Source: Achromobacter pestifer (lineage in GTDB: Bacteria > Pseudomonadota > Gammaproteobacteria > Burkholderiales > Burkholderiaceae_B). Taken from it: DNA of 64,000 bases. The DNA is taken from contig NZ_CP053985.1 in NCBI RefSeq assembly GCF_013267355.1, positions 1-64,000 on the forward strand, in the 5' to 3' direction. How positions within the stretch are numbered: the first letter of the stretch is position 1; each line of letters starts with the position of its first letter. The position numbers and the translations under genes are program-made. The notes beneath the pieces were generated by a model. The model saw only the letters and a list, made by a program, of their open reading frames with translations, was not told the DNA's origin and did no database searches. Of the stretch, positions 8,405 through 18,586 are shown one piece after another.

Positions 8405-9610
8405 TCAGCCGCCGCGGCCGAACCACCGTTTGATGCGCGCCCACAGCACGCTGAAGAACATGGCCGTGGGATTGAAGCTGGCCTGGGCCGGCGCCTCGCC
8501 CGCAGCGGCGGGCCGGCGCAGCCTGGCCGTGACGTTGTTGCCGAAATCCGCGATCATCCGGCGCACGAAATCCTGCACCAGGCCAGAACGCGAAAATTGC
8601 GCCAGCGGCCCTTGCAGCGAATACAGCAGGTTCACGTGCACCTGTGTTTCCGTGGCCGACAGCGCCTCCACGCGATACGTAATGTCGCCGTTGGCGCGTG
8701 ACTGGCTGAGCGAGTCCTGCCCTGCCCCGCGGAACACCGCCTGCATGGCCGCGTCGTCGCGTTCCAGGCGGGCCGCGCCATTGAAGGCGGCGGACATGGG
8801 GCCGAACTTGATCGCGATCTTGCCCTTGACCCGCTCGCCCTCGTGCTCCTCGATGGAGGCGCCCGGCAGGCAGCTGGCCAGGGCCGGCAGATCCACCATG
8901 AAGGCCCAGACCTCGGCAGCCGGGAAAGGCACTTTGAAGCCGCCATCGATCTGGCTGCCGCGGCCTTCCTTCTTGCCGGCCGGGGCGGCAGGCGCCGGAG
9001 CCGGCGCCGCGGCCGTGCCTGCCGCCGGCTGGCTGGCCACGGCTGGCGTGAACCCCGCGAACGCCACCGGCTTTTCCGCCGCCGGCGCCGCGCCGCGCCC
9101 CTGCGCCTGCGCAACGCGCAGCGCCTGCACGGCGGGGTCGGGCTGTTCCCTGAGTTCGGCCAGCACCGACATGACGGCGGCGACGATGCCCATGTAGCCG
9201 GTGCAGCGGCACAGATTGCCGGACAGCTCCACCCGCACCCGCCCCTCGTCCGCATCCGGCAAGCGCAGCACGATATCGCGCGAGGTCGCCAGCATGCCCG
9301 GGGTGCAATAGCCGCATTGCAAGGCGTGGTGCTTGGTGAAGGCGGCGCGCAACCGCTGCATCACCGGATCGGCGTCATAGCCTTCGATGGTGGTCACCTG
9401 CCGGCCTTCGCAGGCCACCGCGAAGGAGATACAGGAGCGCACCGGCGCGCCGTCCACCAGCACCGTGCAGGCGCCGCAGACGCCGTGCTCGCAGCCGAGA
9501 TGGGTGCCGGTCAGGCGCGCCTGGTCCCGCAGGAAATCCCCCAGATGCATGCGCGCGGGCGCCTCGTGCGATACGCGCTTGCCGTTTACTTCCAATGTCA
9601 CCTGAACCAT
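8405..9610 (-). CDS. Molybdenum hydroxylase [2Fe-2S] subunit fused to a CoxG domain
   Basis: A 401-residue fusion. Residues 1-155 are a CoxS/XdhA-type electron-transfer subunit: Cys40, Cys45, Cys48 and Cys60 form the plant-type cluster, Cys99, Cys102, Cys134 and Cys136 the second cluster. An Ala/Pro-rich linker spans about 160-215. Residues 221-365 form a CoxG/SRPBCC domain (VPFPAAEVWAFM, then SLQGPLAQFSRSGLVQDFV), which usually is a separate protein recruiting or maturing the hydroxylase at the membrane. CoxS alone is about 160 residues. The ATG at 9610 has an AGGA at proper spacing. It follows the FAD-subunit gene by 11 bp. In this context it probably passes electrons during C6 hydroxylation of picolinate. 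Confidence 0.9.
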   Translation of the reverse strand: MVQVTLEVNGKRVSHEAPARMHLGDFLRDQARLTGTHLGCEHGVCGACTVLVDGAPVRSCISFAVACEGRQVTTIEGYDADPVMQRLRAAFTKHHALQCGYCTPGMLATSRDIVLRLPDADEGRVRVELSGNLCRCTGYMGIVAAVMSVLAELREQPDPAVQALRVAQAQGRGAAPAAEKPVAFAGFTPAVASQPAAGTAAAPAPAPAAPAGKKEGRGSQIDGGFKVPFPAAEVWAFMVDLPALASCLPGASIEEHEGERVKGKIAIKFGPMSAAFNGAARLERDDAAMQAVFRGAGQDSLSQSRANGDITYRVEALSATETQVHVNLLYSLQGPLAQFSRSGLVQDFVRRMIADFGNNVTARLRRPAAAGEAPAQASFNPTAMFFSVLWARIKRWFGRGG

Positions 9611-9621
9611 GCTCATTCCTG

Positions 9622-10449
9622 TCAACCCAAGGCCTGCGCCAGGCAACGCGTCACCGCGGTCCCGTGCAGCTTGCGATGGTGTTCATCCTTGTCCTGCATG
9701 ACGCCGGCCAGCTCGCTGGCCAGCAACGCTTCATCCAGGCCCGCCAGGCCCTGCTGCGCGATGCGCGCGGCCAGTTGGGGCAGCAATCTGGGCGCGCCGT
9801 CCAGGGCCCCCACCGCGATGCGCGCCGTCTTCGAAGACGGGTCGAACCACGCGGCGCAGCTGGCCTCGGCGAACTCGCCGGTCTTGCGGCAGAACTTGTA
9901 ATAGCCCCAGCGCGCCTGCGGCCCGGCTTGCGGGATGTGCACGGCGGCGATCAGCTCGTCCTCGCGCAACCCGGTGGTGTAGGCGCCCTGCATGTAGTCT
10001 TCCGCCGGCAGCATGCGCACGCCGTCCGGCCCCGCGATCTCCAGCGTCGCGCCCAGGCCGACCACGGTCAGCACCCAGTCGGCCGCCGGATCGGCGTGCG
10101 CCAGGCTGCCGCCCAAGGTGCCGCGGTTGCGGATGGCGCGGTAGGCGATACCCGGCGCCACCTGCTGCAAGGGCGTGCCGCGCAGCAGGTCGTGCACGCC
10201 GTCCTCGATCTCGGCATGGGTCACGGCCGCGCCCACGCGCAGCTTGCCGTCCTGCCGCGAGACCGTACGCAGCTCGGGCAGGCCGGAAATGTCGATCACG
10301 ACCGGCGGGCGCGCCAGGCGCAGGTTCAGCATGGGGCCCAGCGATTGCCCGCCGGCCATGAGCTTGGCGCGGCCTTCGTGCGCGCGCAGCGAGCGCAAGG
10401 CGTCCTGCAGCGAGTCCGGACGCGTGTATTCGAATGCGGCGGCCTTCAT
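9622..10449 (-). CDS. Molybdenum hydroxylase FAD-binding medium subunit (CoxM-like)
   Basis: A 275-residue subunit with both FAD-binding signatures of the family: AGGQSLGPMLNLR at residues 32-44 and NRGTLGGSLAHADPAADW at 108-125. It takes electrons from the iron-sulfur subunit and passes them to an acceptor. The gene overlaps the large-subunit gene upstream by 4 bp and precedes the CoxS-CoxG fusion gene, giving the order large-medium-small. The likely enzyme is a pyridine-carboxylate hydroxylase, not CO dehydrogenase (see the large subunit). Confidence 0.93.
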   Translation of the reverse strand: MKAAAFEYTRPDSLQDALRSLRAHEGRAKLMAGGQSLGPMLNLRLARPPVVIDISGLPELRTVSRQDGKLRVGAAVTHAEIEDGVHDLLRGTPLQQVAPGIAYRAIRNRGTLGGSLAHADPAADWVLTVVGLGATLEIAGPDGVRMLPAEDYMQGAYTTGLREDELIAAVHIPQAGPQARWGYYKFCRKTGEFAEASCAAWFDPSSKTARIAVGALDGAPRLLPQLAARIAQQGLAGLDEALLASELAGVMQDKDEHHRKLHGTAVTRCLAQALG

Positions 10450-12848
10450 GCCGTCACCTCCGTGGCGACGGGCGCCGTCTTGCGGCTGCCCTGTGCGATG
10501 GCGGCCAGCACCCGGGTCGGCGACAGCGGCGTGCGTAGCAGCTCGGCCGCGCCCAGCGGACGCAGCGCGTCGTTGACCGCGTTGAACAACACGGCTGGCG
10601 GCGCGATGGCGCCACCCTCGCCCATGCCCTTGGCGCCGAACTCGGTATGCGGCGACGGCGTCTCGAAATGGTGCAGGCGCATGTTCGGAACCTCGGTGGC
10701 GCCCGGCAGCATGTAGTCCGCCAGGGTCGAGGCCAGCGGCTGCCCGTTATCGTCGTAAGGCGTTTCCTCATAAAAGGCGGTGCCTATGCCTTGGGCCACG
10801 CCGCCTATGGTCTGGCCTTCGACCACCATGGGGTTGATCATGGTCCCGCAGTCCTCCACCACCACGTAATCCAGGATCTCCACGCCGCCCGTGCCCGGAT
10901 CCACTGCCACCACCGCCGCATGCGTGGCGTAGGTGAAACAGCCGGTGTCGACCTTGGGCTTGTAGCCCACGGTGACTTCCAGGCCGGCGGGGTCCACATC
11001 GGGCGGCAGCAATTGCGGCCGCAGGTACCAGGCGTCGGCCACGTCCTTGACCGACACCGACTTGCCGCCGGCTTCGAGCCGGTCGCCGTTCCAGGCCACG
11101 CTGGCGGGGTCGGCCTGCAGCAGGTGCGCGCCGATATGCGTGAGGCGCGGCAGCAGGCGCTTGCAGGCCTGCGACACCGCGCCGCCGGACATCACCAGCG
11201 AACGCGAGGCGTAGGTGCCGGTGGAGAACGGCGTCTGCCCGGTGTCGCCATGCAGTAGCTTGATGCTGGCCACGTCCACGCCCAGGATTTCGTTGGCGAT
11301 CTGGGCAAAGGTGGTCTCCATGCCCTGCCCGTGCGAGTGCACGCCGACCCGCAGTTCCAACCCGCCGTCCGGCGTGACCCGCGCGGTGGCTTGGTCAAAG
11401 CCCGGAATCACCGGCGTGCCCCAGGCCGCGAACACCGAGGTGCCGTGCGCGGCCTGCTCGGTGTATGTCGCCAGGCCCACGCCGATGAGGCGGCCGTCGG
11501 CTTCGCCCTGGCGCTGGCGCTCGCGGATGGCGTCCACGCCTATCATGTCCATGGCCTGTTGCAGGCTGGCGGGATAGTCGCCGCTGTCCAGGTGCTTGCC
11601 GGTGACGTTGACGTATGGCATCTGGTCGCCTTGCACCAGGTTTTCCTGGCGGATTTCCCAGGGCTCGCGTCCGACCTCGCGGGCGATCGCGTCCATCGTC
11701 AGTTCCATCGCGAAGCAGACGCCGGTGCGCGCCACGCCGCGGTAAGGCACGAAGCCCGGTTTGTTGGTGGCCACCGCCCGCGTCACGCAGCGATAGCCCT
11801 TGAATGCGTAGGGTCCCGGCAGGTTGCCGATGGCCTGGCCCGGTTCCAGGCCGATGGTGAACGGCCAGACCGAATAGGCTCCGCCGTCGATGGTGATCTT
11901 GGCGTCCAGCGCCAGCAGCTTGCCGCGGCGGTCGGCGTAGGCCACCATTTCATAATGGTGCTCGCGCGAATTGGCGCCCGCGGTCAGGTGTTCGCGGCGG
12001 TCTTCGATGAAGCGGAACGGCTTTTTAAAGGTTTTGGCCAGCCAGGCCACGCACAGCTCTTCCTGCTGCAGCACGCACTTGTAGCCGAAGGCGCCGCCCA
12101 CGTCGGGAGACACCACCCGCACCCGGCCCTGTTCCAGATCCAGGCATTGGGCCAGCACGCTGCGGATCATGTGCGGCACCTGGGTCGCGCTGACCACCAC
12201 CAGCTGGTCGGCCTGGTGGTCCCAGTAGGCCAGCACCGCCTTGCCTTCCATCGGCACCATGCACTGGCGCGACAGGTCGATCTTGCGGCGCACGACCACG
12301 TCCGCCTGCGCCGCCAGCTCGTCGAACTGCTTGTCGACGTTGAGCGTGACGAAGACGTTGTCGCGCCACTGCTCGTGCACGAAATCGCCCTGGGCGGCCT
12401 GGGCGCTGACCACGTCCGCATACACGGGCAGGTCGTCATAGTCGACCTCGATCAGCTCGGCGTAGTCCTCGGCCTCGGCCCGGGTCGGCGCAAACACCAT
12501 GGCCACGGGCTCGCCCACGAAACGGACCTTGCCCGAGGCCAGCGGCGGCTGGGCCGAGACCTGGTAGCTGGGCAGCGTGGAATCCGCCACGATGTCGCGC
12601 GCGTCGGCCATGGCCTGACGCACAAACGCCTTGTCCGCAATCTGCTCGGCCACGCGCACCGAAGCGATGCGCGCATGCGCCAGCGGACTGCGCAGGAAGG
12701 CCACCTCGCAGAGGCCGGGCATGGCCATGTCGGCCACGAAGTTGCCCTTGCCATGCAGATGGCGCGCATCTTCCTTGCGCGGCACGCGCGCGCCCACCCC
12801 CTGCGGCTTGCCTGGCCGGCCGTGCGTATCGGCGTTTGCTGTCGTCAT
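10446..12848 (-). CDS. Molybdenum hydroxylase large catalytic subunit (XDH/CoxL family)
   Basis: An 800-residue Mo-cofactor subunit. The conserved GAKGMGEGG motif near residue 738 places the catalytic base at Glu744, and the family pattern SPDVGGAFGYK occurs in the first half. The selenium/copper-site motif of true CO dehydrogenase (AYxCSFR) is absent; the equivalent place reads PYRGVART. This supports a N-heterocycle hydroxylase that adds water-derived OH next to ring nitrogen, here probably picolinate to 6-hydroxypicolinate. The ATG at 12848 was chosen because the family N-terminus (VGARVPRKEDARHLHGKG) follows; the longer open frame upstream is antisense to dctP. Cofactor genes lie at 21.7-23.4 kb. 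Confidence 0.92.
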   Translation of the reverse strand: MTTANADTHGRPGKPQGVGARVPRKEDARHLHGKGNFVADMAMPGLCEVAFLRSPLAHARIASVRVAEQIADKAFVRQAMADARDIVADSTLPSYQVSAQPPLASGKVRFVGEPVAMVFAPTRAEAEDYAELIEVDYDDLPVYADVVSAQAAQGDFVHEQWRDNVFVTLNVDKQFDELAAQADVVVRRKIDLSRQCMVPMEGKAVLAYWDHQADQLVVVSATQVPHMIRSVLAQCLDLEQGRVRVVSPDVGGAFGYKCVLQQEELCVAWLAKTFKKPFRFIEDRREHLTAGANSREHHYEMVAYADRRGKLLALDAKITIDGGAYSVWPFTIGLEPGQAIGNLPGPYAFKGYRCVTRAVATNKPGFVPYRGVARTGVCFAMELTMDAIAREVGREPWEIRQENLVQGDQMPYVNVTGKHLDSGDYPASLQQAMDMIGVDAIRERQRQGEADGRLIGVGLATYTEQAAHGTSVFAAWGTPVIPGFDQATARVTPDGGLELRVGVHSHGQGMETTFAQIANEILGVDVASIKLLHGDTGQTPFSTGTYASRSLVMSGGAVSQACKRLLPRLTHIGAHLLQADPASVAWNGDRLEAGGKSVSVKDVADAWYLRPQLLPPDVDPAGLEVTVGYKPKVDTGCFTYATHAAVVAVDPGTGGVEILDYVVVEDCGTMINPMVVEGQTIGGVAQGIGTAFYEETPYDDNGQPLASTLADYMLPGATEVPNMRLHHFETPSPHTEFGAKGMGEGGAIAPPAVLFNAVNDALRPLGAAELLRTPLSPTRVLAAIAQGSRKTAPVATEVTA

Positions 12849-12871
12849 GACTACTCTCTGTCTCCTGTTTG

Positions 12872-13975
<1,104 letters not shown>

Positions 13976-14061
13976 TCATTGCTCCCGATCTGGTTCGATT
14001 GAGTCCCCTTGGACCCGCCTCAACTCATGCCAACGCCACTCGCGTACATCCGAAAAAAACG

Positions 14062-14093
14062 TTAGCACACTGAATTGTTGATCAGCATACTGA
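14062..14093. promoter_or_regulatory. Paired PicR-like operators, dctP side of the divergent promoter region
   Basis: Two 12-bp near-palindromes, TTAGCACACTGA at 14062 and TCAGCATACTGA at 14082, lie exactly 20 bp apart (two helical turns) on the same face of the DNA. They sit upstream of dctP in a 403-bp divergent region (13976-14378) that holds no gene. The motif fits the TCAG-N4-CT form that I recall for PicR of Alcaligenes faecalis. Confidence 0.7.
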
Positions 14094-14331
14094 CAGTAAT
14101 TTTGAGTGTCAACAAGGTAAATCCCCACTGCTGGCACCCGCGAAACGCCTGGGTTTCCACTCATTCCGGTGGAATTTTTCCGCTAGTCCGGATGCAATTT
14201 GCGGGTACTCCTTTCATATAGCGGACGGCCGCGGTTACGGGCTGCAAGCGCCGTGCATAATAGGCCCGCGCTGCCGCCCTCCAACCCGCCGCCTGTCGGG
14301 GAAATCCCTAGCTCCTGACTTGTTTTTTTAA

Positions 14332-14365
14332 GCAGTACACTGACGACAATTACTCAGCATACTGA
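14332..14365. promoter_or_regulatory. Paired PicR-like operators before the Rieske oxygenase operon
   Basis: GCAGTACACTGA at 14332 and TCAGCATACTGA at 14354 are spaced 22 bp and end only 13 bp before the start codon of the ferredoxin gene. Binding there would cover the transcription start and ribosome binding region, consistent with repression. Confidence 0.7.
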
Positions 14366-14378
14366 CGAGAGAGTTGAT

Positions 14379-14693
14379 ATGAACTGGATCCGCATTGCCT
14401 CTACCGACCAACTGACCGAAGACGACGAGGTGATCCCCGTCGCAGCCGGCGAAAAACAGCTGGCGCTGTACCGCAGCGAAGGCGAGTTCTACGCCTCCGA
14501 CAATGTCTGTACCCACGCCTACGCGCTGCTGTCCGACGGCTATCTGGAAGACGGCTGCATCGAATGCCCGCTGCACCAGGCCAGGTTCGACATCCGCACG
14601 GGCCAGGCCATGTGCGCGCCCGCCACCAGCGGCATCCGTGTCTATCCGGTCAAGGTCGAAGGCCAGGACATTTACACCAACCTGCAAGGCTGA
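14379..14693 (+). CDS. Rieske-type [2Fe-2S] ferredoxin of a ring-hydroxylating oxygenase
   Basis: A 104-residue single-domain Rieske protein. Cluster ligands are Cys44, His46, Cys63 and His66 in the pattern C-x-H-x16-C-x2-H. Size and fold match NdoA/BphA3-type ferredoxins, which carry electrons from the reductase to the oxygenase. It is first in a plus-strand operon with reductase, alpha and beta genes, separated from the reductase by 2 bp. The complete set resembles the four-component 6-hydroxypicolinate 3-monooxygenase (PicB) of Alcaligenes. Confidence 0.93.
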   Translation: MNWIRIASTDQLTEDDEVIPVAAGEKQLALYRSEGEFYASDNVCTHAYALLSDGYLEDGCIECPLHQARFDIRTGQAMCAPATSGIRVYPVKVEGQDIYTNLQG

Positions 14694-14695
14694 CC

Positions 14696-15994
14696 ATGGC
14701 TGACGCAGACCCGATCCTCATCATCGGCGCCGGCCAGACCGGCGCGGTGGCCGCGGCCACCTTGCGCGACCTGGGGCACGACGGCCCCATCACGCTGATC
14801 GGCCAGGAAGCGCATGCGCCCTACGAACGCCCGCCCCTGTCCAAGGACGTGTTGCAGACGGCCGGCGCGCACGGCCAGACGGCAGTGCACCCCGAAGACT
14901 TCTACGAACGGCAGCGCGTCACGCTGCTGACCGGCACCGAGGCTGTGCGGATCGACGCCGCCCGCCGTATGGTCCAGTTGGCCGATGGCCGTGAATTCCC
15001 GTACAGCCGTTGCCTGCTCGCCACCGGCGGGCGTGCGCGCGAATTGCCCAGCCTGCCGCGCGGCACGCCGGGCGTGCACTACATCAGAACGCTGGACGAC
15101 GCCGCCGCGCTACGCGCCGGCCTCACGCCGCAGGCGCGCGTCGCCGTCATCGGCGGCGGTTTCCTGGGTCTGGAAGTGGCCTCCACCGCGCGCGCGCTGG
15201 GCGCCGAAGTCACCGTGCTGGAAAGCACGCCGCGCCTGCTGGAACGCGTGCTGCCCCCTGCCCTGTCGGATTGGCTGGCCGAACGCGCCCGCCACGCGGG
15301 CGTCGATCTGCACCTGGGCGCGCGCATCGCCCGCAGCGACTGGCAGCCCCATGCGGACGCCGCGGTCCGGCATCAGGCGCGCTTCACGATAGCGCTGCAG
15401 GACGCCTCCACGGTGGAGGCCGACGTCGTAGTGGTGGCCATCGGCCTGGTGCCCGAAGTATCGCTGGCCGCGCAGGCTGGCCTGGCGTTGGACCCCGCCA
15501 ACGGCGGCATCGCGGTGGACGCCGCCTGCCGCGGCAGCGATCCCTATATATATGCGGCCGGCGATTGCGCCAGCCAGCACCGGCGCCACCTGAACATGGC
15601 GCTGCGGCTGGAATCCTGGCAGAACGCCAATGAACAGGCGCGCGCCGCCGCGGCCGGCATGCTGGGCAAGCCGGCTCCCGCCGAACCCTATCCCTGGTTC
15701 TGGACGGACCAATACGGCTGCAACGTGCAGATGCTGGGCCTGCCCCAGCCTGACCTGGTCTACGCCTGCCGCGGCGTGCCGCAAGCGCAGGCCGACGCGC
15801 CGAAATTCATCTGGCTCGGCCATCGCGATGGCGTGCCGGTGCATGCCATCGCCATCAACGCCGGCGGCGACCTGCGCCAGCTGCGCGTGTTGTTCGAACA
15901 AGGCATCGCCATCGACCCCGCGCGCTACGCCGACGAGGCGGTGGCCCTCAAGCCGCTGGTGAAAGCCTGCCAGCAGAACGCCGCCGCGTCCTGA
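14696..15994 (+). CDS. FAD-dependent ferredoxin reductase of the Rieske oxygenase
   Basis: A 432-residue protein of the BphA4/rhodocoxin-reductase family. The FAD-binding GAGQTG is at residues 11-16, the NAD-binding VIGGGFLGLE at 151-160, and the second FAD motif (YIYAAGDCA) is near residue 285. It oxidises NADH and reduces the adjacent Rieske ferredoxin. The ATG at 14696, 2 bp after the ferredoxin stop, starts directly before the Rossmann motif; a longer frame upstream overlaps the ferredoxin gene and was rejected. Confidence 0.94.
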   Translation: MADADPILIIGAGQTGAVAAATLRDLGHDGPITLIGQEAHAPYERPPLSKDVLQTAGAHGQTAVHPEDFYERQRVTLLTGTEAVRIDAARRMVQLADGREFPYSRCLLATGGRARELPSLPRGTPGVHYIRTLDDAAALRAGLTPQARVAVIGGGFLGLEVASTARALGAEVTVLESTPRLLERVLPPALSDWLAERARHAGVDLHLGARIARSDWQPHADAAVRHQARFTIALQDASTVEADVVVVAIGLVPEVSLAAQAGLALDPANGGIAVDAACRGSDPYIYAAGDCASQHRRHLNMALRLESWQNANEQARAAAAGMLGKPAPAEPYPWFWTDQYGCNVQMLGLPQPDLVYACRGVPQAQADAPKFIWLGHRDGVPVHAIAINAGGDLRQLRVLFEQGIAIDPARYADEAVALKPLVKACQQNAAAS

Positions 15995-16033
15995 ATTCCA
16001 CCATTACCGCCCCCGCATAGACAGGAGCTTTTC

Positions 16034-17323
16034 ATGTATCAATCGCAAACCGTCATCGGCCTTACGATGGCGTCCAAGGATGCCGCCCTGGCCGACTGTG
16101 TCTGGCCGGAAGACGCGCTGCACTACATCCCGGACTGGGTCTATACCAGCCGCGCCGTCTACGACCAGGAAGTGGAGAAGATCTTCCACGGCAAGACCTG
16201 GAACTACGTGGCCCTGGAAGCCGAACTGCCGAATCCGGGCGACTACAAGCGCTCCTACGTCGGCCCCACCCCGGTGGTGGTGTCGCGCGCCGAGGACGGC
16301 TCGGTCAATGTCTTCGAAAACCGCTGCGCCCACCGCGGCGCCGAGTTCTGCCGCCACAGCCAGGGCAACGCCAAGGAATTCGTCTGCCCCTATCACCAGT
16401 GGTCCTACGACCTGAAAGGCAATCTGCAGGGCATCCCCTTCAAGCGCGGCGTGAACCGCGAGGGCGGCATGCCCAAGGATTTCAAGAACGAAGACCACGG
16501 CCTGCGCAAGCTGCGCGTCACCACGCGCAATGGCGTCATCTTCGCCTCCTACAGCGATGAGGTCGAACCGATCGACGAGTACCTGACGCCCGAGATCCTG
16601 GCCGATTTCGACACCGTCTTCCCGGGCAAGAAGCTCAAGATCCACGGCTACTACCGCAACGAGCTGCCGTGCAACTGGAAGATGTACCACGAGAACCTGA
16701 AGGATCCGTACCACGCGACCCTGCTGCACTCCTTCCTGGTGGTGTTCGGCCTGCTGGTGGCGGGCAACAAATCCGCCATGCTGGTCGACCCGGTGCACGG
16801 CCGCCATGGCACCATGGCCTCGGCCAAGAGCGAGGACAAGTACGCCAGCGTCAGCGAAGAGAACAAGAAGGAGATGCGCTCCTTCCATGACGGCTTGCAC
16901 CTGCAGGACGACCGTTTCCTGGAGTTCATCAAGGAGTTCGATTCGCCCTGGTCGGTCACCATGCAGACGGTGTGGCCCAACCTGATCGTGCAGCGCGAAA
17001 TGAACACGCTGGGCGTGCGCCAGATCGTGCCCAACGGGCCCGACAGCATGATCATGCAATGGACCATGTTCGGCTACGAGGACGACACGCCCGAAATGGA
17101 GCGCCACCGCCTGCGCCAGGGCAACCTGATGGGTCCGGCGGGCTTTCTCGGCCTGGAAGACAACGAAGCCATGAAGTTCGTGCAGGAAGGCGTGCGCCGC
17201 GCCAGCACCGACGTCAACGTGCTGAAGCTGGAATCCGGCAAGCAAGGCACCTCCAACACGCTGATCTCGGAAGCCGCGATCCGCTCCATGTACAGCTATT
17301 ACCGCGGCGTGATGGGCTTCTGA
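16034..17323 (+). CDS. Rieske oxygenase alpha (catalytic) subunit, probable 6-hydroxypicolinate 3-monooxygenase
   Basis: A 429-residue alpha subunit. Rieske ligands are Cys98, His100, Cys118 and His121. The mononuclear iron site appears as D224-x2-H227-x4-H232 within NWKMYHENLKDPYH, matching the spacing of naphthalene dioxygenase; Asp224 is the bridging residue. An AGGAG ribosome binding site precedes the ATG. Alpha plus beta subunits with separate ferredoxin and reductase make a three-part (four-gene) system. Context (2,5-dihydroxypyridine genes next door) points to hydroxylation of 6-hydroxypicolinate at C3. The regiochemistry is inferred. Confidence 0.88.
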   Translation: MYQSQTVIGLTMASKDAALADCVWPEDALHYIPDWVYTSRAVYDQEVEKIFHGKTWNYVALEAELPNPGDYKRSYVGPTPVVVSRAEDGSVNVFENRCAHRGAEFCRHSQGNAKEFVCPYHQWSYDLKGNLQGIPFKRGVNREGGMPKDFKNEDHGLRKLRVTTRNGVIFASYSDEVEPIDEYLTPEILADFDTVFPGKKLKIHGYYRNELPCNWKMYHENLKDPYHATLLHSFLVVFGLLVAGNKSAMLVDPVHGRHGTMASAKSEDKYASVSEENKKEMRSFHDGLHLQDDRFLEFIKEFDSPWSVTMQTVWPNLIVQREMNTLGVRQIVPNGPDSMIMQWTMFGYEDDTPEMERHRLRQGNLMGPAGFLGLEDNEAMKFVQEGVRRASTDVNVLKLESGKQGTSNTLISEAAIRSMYSYYRGVMGF

Positions 17324-17340
17324 GGCAGGAACCGAGACAC

Positions 17341-17859
17341 ATGAGAACCCGATTCGAATTTTCCCCCCGCAAGATCGATCCCACGCGCGCCATCGCGCTG
17401 CGCCTGGAGATCGAGGAATTCCACGCCGACTATTGCGCCGCCCTGGACGCGGGCCAGGTCGAAGCCTGGCCGGACTTCTTCACCGAGGACGGCCTGTACC
17501 GCGTCACCGCGCGCGAGAACGCCGAACTGGGCCTGCCCGTCGGCCTGGTGTACTCCGAGGGCCGCGCCATGATGCACGACCGCGCCGTGGCCATCTCGCG
17601 CACCCAGATGTTCGCCCCGCGCTACATGCTGCACCTGGTCAGCAATACGCGCGTCATCAGCGAATCCGCCGACGGCGAGATCGAGTCCCAGGCCGCGTTC
17701 ATGCTGATGCAGACGCTGGTGGAAGGCCCCACCACGCTGCACCTGGCCGGCACCTACTACGACCGCCACACGCGGCAGGACGGCGTGCTCAAGCTGAAGG
17801 AACGGCAGGTGGTGTATGACACCACCATCCTGGCCAACGACCTGGTCTATCCCGTGTAA
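17341..17859 (+). CDS. Rieske oxygenase beta subunit
   Basis: A 172-residue protein of the SnoaL-like ring-hydroxylating beta family. It shows the typical N-terminal EIEEFHADYCAALDAG and W-x-DFFTEDGLYRV patterns. Beta subunits are structural partners of alpha in an alpha3-beta3 complex. The ATG at 17341 lies 17 bp after the alpha stop; an upstream longer open frame runs antisense-free but overlaps alpha and lacks family sequence. A bidirectional hairpin terminator follows. Confidence 0.92.
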   Translation: MRTRFEFSPRKIDPTRAIALRLEIEEFHADYCAALDAGQVEAWPDFFTEDGLYRVTARENAELGLPVGLVYSEGRAMMHDRAVAISRTQMFAPRYMLHLVSNTRVISESADGEIESQAAFMLMQTLVEGPTTLHLAGTYYDRHTRQDGVLKLKERQVVYDTTILANDLVYPV

Positions 17860-17877
17860 CTACGGAAGCCGCCAAGG

Positions 17878-17913
17878 AAAAAGGGTTGCACCGCAAGGCG
17901 CAACCCTTTTTTT
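17878..17913. terminator. Bidirectional terminator between the convergent oxygenase and amidase operons
   Basis: A perfect 12-bp stem, AAAAAGGGTTGC paired with GCAACCCTTTTT, has a 10-nt loop and T tracts in both directions. It lies 18 bp after the beta-subunit stop and 21 bp from the maleamate amidase stop on the other strand. Confidence 0.88.
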
Positions 17914-17934
17914 GTACCGGCATGCCGCGCCGGT

Positions 17935-18555
17935 TCAGGCCTGCGTGGCGCGCACGGCTTCGTCCCGCGTCAGCACGGTGGCGTACTTCTGCTGCATGTC
18001 GAACAGATTGGCGTCATGCGGGCCGATGGCGCGGTCGCCCACGCAATCCGACACCACCAGCGGACGGAAGCCGTACTGCATGGCGTCCACCACGCTGGCC
18101 CGCACGCAGCCGCTGGTGACCGCGCCCGCCACCAACAGCGTCTGCACCCCGCGCTGCGACAGCCAGGCCGCCAGGCTGGTGCCGAAGAACGCGGAGGGCA
18201 CCGTCTTGCGCACCACCAGCTCGCCAGCCGCGGGCGCAAGCTGCGGCACGATGGCGCTGTTGTGGTCCGCTTCCTTCAGGGTCAGCATCCCCGGCACCTT
18301 CAAGGTGAAGATGTTGTGGTCCGCGTCGTCGTCGGCGAACACGATGCGGCTATGCGCCACCGACCAGCCCTGCTTGCGCGCATGCGCCAGCAGACCCACC
18401 GTCTGCTCGATGGCCTGGGGAATGTTGCCGCCTCCGAATACCGCCGGATCGGCGAAGCCGTTGACCAGGTCCACGATCAACAGGCCGTAGGGCGCCTTGG
18501 GCGCCATCGCAGCGCCGAAGCCCTGGCGCGCGTAGGCCGAGATATCGTCATTCAT
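17935..18555 (-). CDS. picF: Maleamate amidohydrolase-like isochorismatase-family protein
   Basis: A 206-residue cysteine hydrolase. The catalytic triad is visible as Asp29 (LLIVDLVNGF), Lys117 (VVRKTVPSAFFGT) and Cys150 (GAVTSGCVRAS). NicF/PicF enzymes of this family hydrolyse maleamate to maleate and ammonia. It is last in a four-gene operon after the deformylase and 2,5-dihydroxypyridine dioxygenase genes, exactly the preceding steps. Gaps to neighbours are 31 bp and a terminator. Assignment rests on triad plus context; other isochorismatase-like amidases share the same motifs. Confidence 0.85.
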   Translation of the reverse strand: MNDDISAYARQGFGAAMAPKAPYGLLIVDLVNGFADPAVFGGGNIPQAIEQTVGLLAHARKQGWSVAHSRIVFADDDADHNIFTLKVPGMLTLKEADHNSAIVPQLAPAAGELVVRKTVPSAFFGTSLAAWLSQRGVQTLLVAGAVTSGCVRASVVDAMQYGFRPLVVSDCVGDRAIGPHDANLFDMQQKYATVLTRDEAVRATQA

Positions 18556-18586
18556 GCTTGGAACTCCTTGAGCGATGATTGTGCGC

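Noticed and set aside
10446..12848. Aerobic CO dehydrogenase as the identity of the CoxL-like enzyme
   Set aside because: The AYxCSFR active-site loop of true CO dehydrogenase is missing, and the neighbourhood encodes pyridine-ring catabolism.
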